A stretch of DNA of 64,000 nucleotides, taken from assembly GCA_951799445.1 (NCBI GenBank), contig OX637293.1, positions 16,182,001 through 16,246,000 on the forward strand, written 5' to 3'. The position numbers and the translations under genes were made by a program. The DNA comes from Pseudisothecium myosuroides (Eukaryota; Streptophyta; Bryopsida; Hypnales; Lembophyllaceae). Shown here in pieces: positions 62,593 through 64,000 of this stretch; position 1 is the stretch's first letter; each line of letters starts with the position of its first letter. Below the pieces are notes generated by a model, which searched no databases, was not told where the DNA came from, and saw nothing but the letters and a program-made list of their open reading frames with translations.

Positions 62593-62646
62593 ACTGCGAA
62601 CTGTTTTTTTTTTTTTTTTTGAAACAAATGAAACTGCGAACTGTTT
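62593..62646. mobile_element. Poly(T) mini-insertion with target duplication
   Basis: ACTGCGAACTGTTT occurs at 62593 and again at 62633. Between them lie a T run of about 16-18 and GAAACAAATGAA. Copy A of the duplication (near 49451) has a single, slightly different target (ACTTCGAACTGTTT). This is the footprint expected of retroposition of little more than a poly(A) tail, in minus orientation. Confidence 0.75.
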
Positions 62647-63048
62647 GAAGTCGATTGCCAGCTGCTTCTGTATGCATGTGCCCGCTTGCAATTGATCACT
62701 TCGTGTTGAGAAGAGGTATTACGCGTGCGGTCTTGTATTGAATGCATGCAGTTCTAGTACTTAGACTAGTACGTCTCTTACTACAGTATGGAAATTATGC
62801 TAGGTAGTTTGATCTTTTGGTCTTTCGCTCAACACGAATGAGCAAGAGTGAACGTTGATGGTGTCAGTGGAAACTAGATACTGTGAAGTTCAACTTAGAT
62901 GGTGTCAGTACTATGCATGCGAGAGGCTAGATTTTGCTGCTTTGAAATTGTCCTTACAGGGAATATCATTTGGCCGTGTGTCTTACTCTAGCTACCTTGG
63001 CCTCTGTTGCCCCTTTTTGGAATTTGCAACAGAGCGCCCTGAGCCAAA

Positions 63049-63617
63049 ATGGGTGCATGCAATGCGAAGCGCCGATTTCTGTTTGGGGTCCTTTTTGTCC
63101 TTCTGCTATTCCTCGAAACTGGCAGTTTTGTTAAAGCGCACAATCGCACATACGTTTATGATCCTGTTGAACGTACGTCTCCAGAACTTGAAAATTGGAG
63201 TTGATTCTTTTGAAGTGGCCTGGTTTGGTCTTGGGATGGGATGGCCATGCCAGTGATACTTACTGCCGAGTTTTCGGCTGTTTCCAGTACTGACTAGCAT
63301 CAATCTTTCTTCTGCATCATTCCCAAAGTTCGATTCAGCAAGTTGGTTGTTCATCTATGGGCCTTCACTGCTGAAATTTCTTTCTCTCTGAAATTTGTAG
63401 AGAATGCGCTTCACGCAGTCTGGGAAGCATGGCAGAATACCCCGGATAAGGGAAGTAACCTGGCAGGCTGGAATTCTCCGAAAAACGAATATTGCGAGTA
63501 TTTGGATCCAAATTCGATCGCGACGAATTCGCCCAGTTGGCAAGGAGTGCAGTGCACGTGGTACTGTAACAACACTGATGATAATTGCACAGTGATGGGA
63601 GTTTACATAACTGACTT
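63049..63617 (+). CDS. LRR receptor-like kinase, second copy (5' part, runs out of window)
   Basis: Paralogue of the kinase at 49866-56167. Exon 1 is 63049-63172 (signal peptide, MGACNAKRRFLFGVL ... VYDPVE) and exon 2 is 63401-63617 (N-terminal cap with SWQGVQC and CNNTDDNC). Splice sites and phases are identical to the first copy (124 and 217 nt). Replacements include [12 protein letters not shown] to AHNRTYVYDPVE and NG to TD at the end of exon 2. Both reading frames are intact, so nothing here indicates a pseudogene. The remaining exons would lie beyond 64000. A TTAA element occupies intron 2 from 63680. Confidence 0.88.
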
Positions 63618-63679
63618 GTAAGCATTCTAACTACTATTCTTTCTCAAAAATCGATGTAGTTGGGTTTGTATGCATCCTC

Positions 63680-63978
63680 TTAACCCCAGAATGACCCTGG
63701 AATTTTCTGAGCTTCTAGAAATTTGCTCTAAATTGAACAAAAAGCCAACATTTTGATAAGTTGTATCAATTCTTTTTGAATTGTAACCGTATGAAATCAA
63801 ATTAGACATATTAGAGATCACATTAAAAAAAGAAAACACAACAATATCTCTTACGGATTGAAAGATTATAATGTTTGATCGTGAGGGTGTTAAAACTGTG
63901 AAAGTGATTTGAAGCCTTTCAATCCTCTTTTCACATGTCAAATCTAAAATGTTAGTCACCAAAAAAATATGAGGTTAA
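63680..63978. mobile_element. Short TTAA-bounded element, copy 2
   Basis: Starts TTAACCCCAGAATGACCCTG and ends ATATGAGGTTAA. Inverted relative of 271-586, with the same internal blocks. It lies in intron 2 of the second LRR kinase copy and is absent from the first copy, so it is polymorphic between paralogues and young. Confidence 0.7.
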
Positions 63979-64000
63979 CCCCTAAAGGACCGGCATGTGT
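63975..64000. mobile_element. Start of another TTAACCCC element, cut by window end
   Basis: TTAACCCCTAAAGGACCGGC at the extreme right edge is the terminal sequence of the 45633/44482 family. It shares its TTAA with the end of the preceding element, as if one element inserted at the TTAA boundary of another. Confidence 0.6.

Larger units (their letters stand above)
62564..63675 (+). repeat. Segmental duplication, promoter and first exons, copy B
   Basis: Same order and direction as 49424-50490, nearly identical in the coding parts. It differs by a short poly(T) insertion near 62604-62632 and small indels (for example AGTTCTAGTACTTAG near 62751). Confidence 0.93.

Noticed and set aside
1..64000. 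CRISPR arrays, operons, ribosome binding sites, phage or bacterial features.
   Set aside because: The DNA is eukaryotic nuclear. The regular 91-bp repeats have no spacers and are a satellite. No tRNA or rRNA gene was recognised by eye.

Overview
Nuclear DNA of a land plant. The evidence is spliceosomal introns (GT-AG, one GC-AG), a nuclear psbR gene with a transit peptide, a LysM receptor kinase, a leucine-rich-repeat receptor kinase, and an AT-rich intergenic space full of non-autonomous repeats. A non-seed plant (moss or liverwort type) is a reasonable inference from protein divergence and the short introns, but no sequence here proves it.

Layout. 1-3091: repeats only. 3092-11610 (-): UBP26/USP48-type ubiquitin-specific protease, 16 exons. 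11611-23050: GC-rich upstream region of that gene, then a repeat block (TTAA-bounded elements, a 1.1-kb fold-back, a ~91-bp satellite interrupted by a giant palindrome) and a GC-rich unidentified segment near 21 kb. 23051-24037 (-): psbR, with a repeated upstream region. 24330-29600: tandem and inverted repeats. 29695-30036 (-): unknown ORF. 30571-35431 (+): RsmB/NOP2-type rRNA cytosine-5 methyltransferase, 16 exons. 38231-43115 (+): LysM receptor kinase of the CERK1/LYK class. 43857-49275: dense repeats. 49866-56167 (+): LRR receptor kinase, 17 exons. 58011-58439: COMMD4-like pseudogene remnant. 58480-62560: repeats. 63049-63617 (+): first two exons of a second copy of the LRR kinase, running out of the window.

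The genes are unrelated in function: chromatin or proteasome deubiquitination, photosystem II assembly, organellar rRNA modification, and perception of chitin-type or other extracellular ligands. The only local gene family is the pair of LRR kinases, born by a direct duplication about 13 kb apart that carried more than 1 kb of upstream DNA with it.

No transposase, reverse transcriptase or capsid reading frame was recognised. All mobile DNA seen is non-autonomous. The most interesting signal is a set of elements bounded by TTAA at both ends, several with inverted ends beginning TTAACCCC, which is the pattern expected for piggyBac-type transposition and is unusual for a plant. A second distinct family (ends CAATTTCGTTAAA) has at least three copies in introns of the LRR kinase gene. 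Exon coordinates were read by eye from splice consensus and reading-frame continuity. Exon lengths were checked for phase, but single-base errors are possible.
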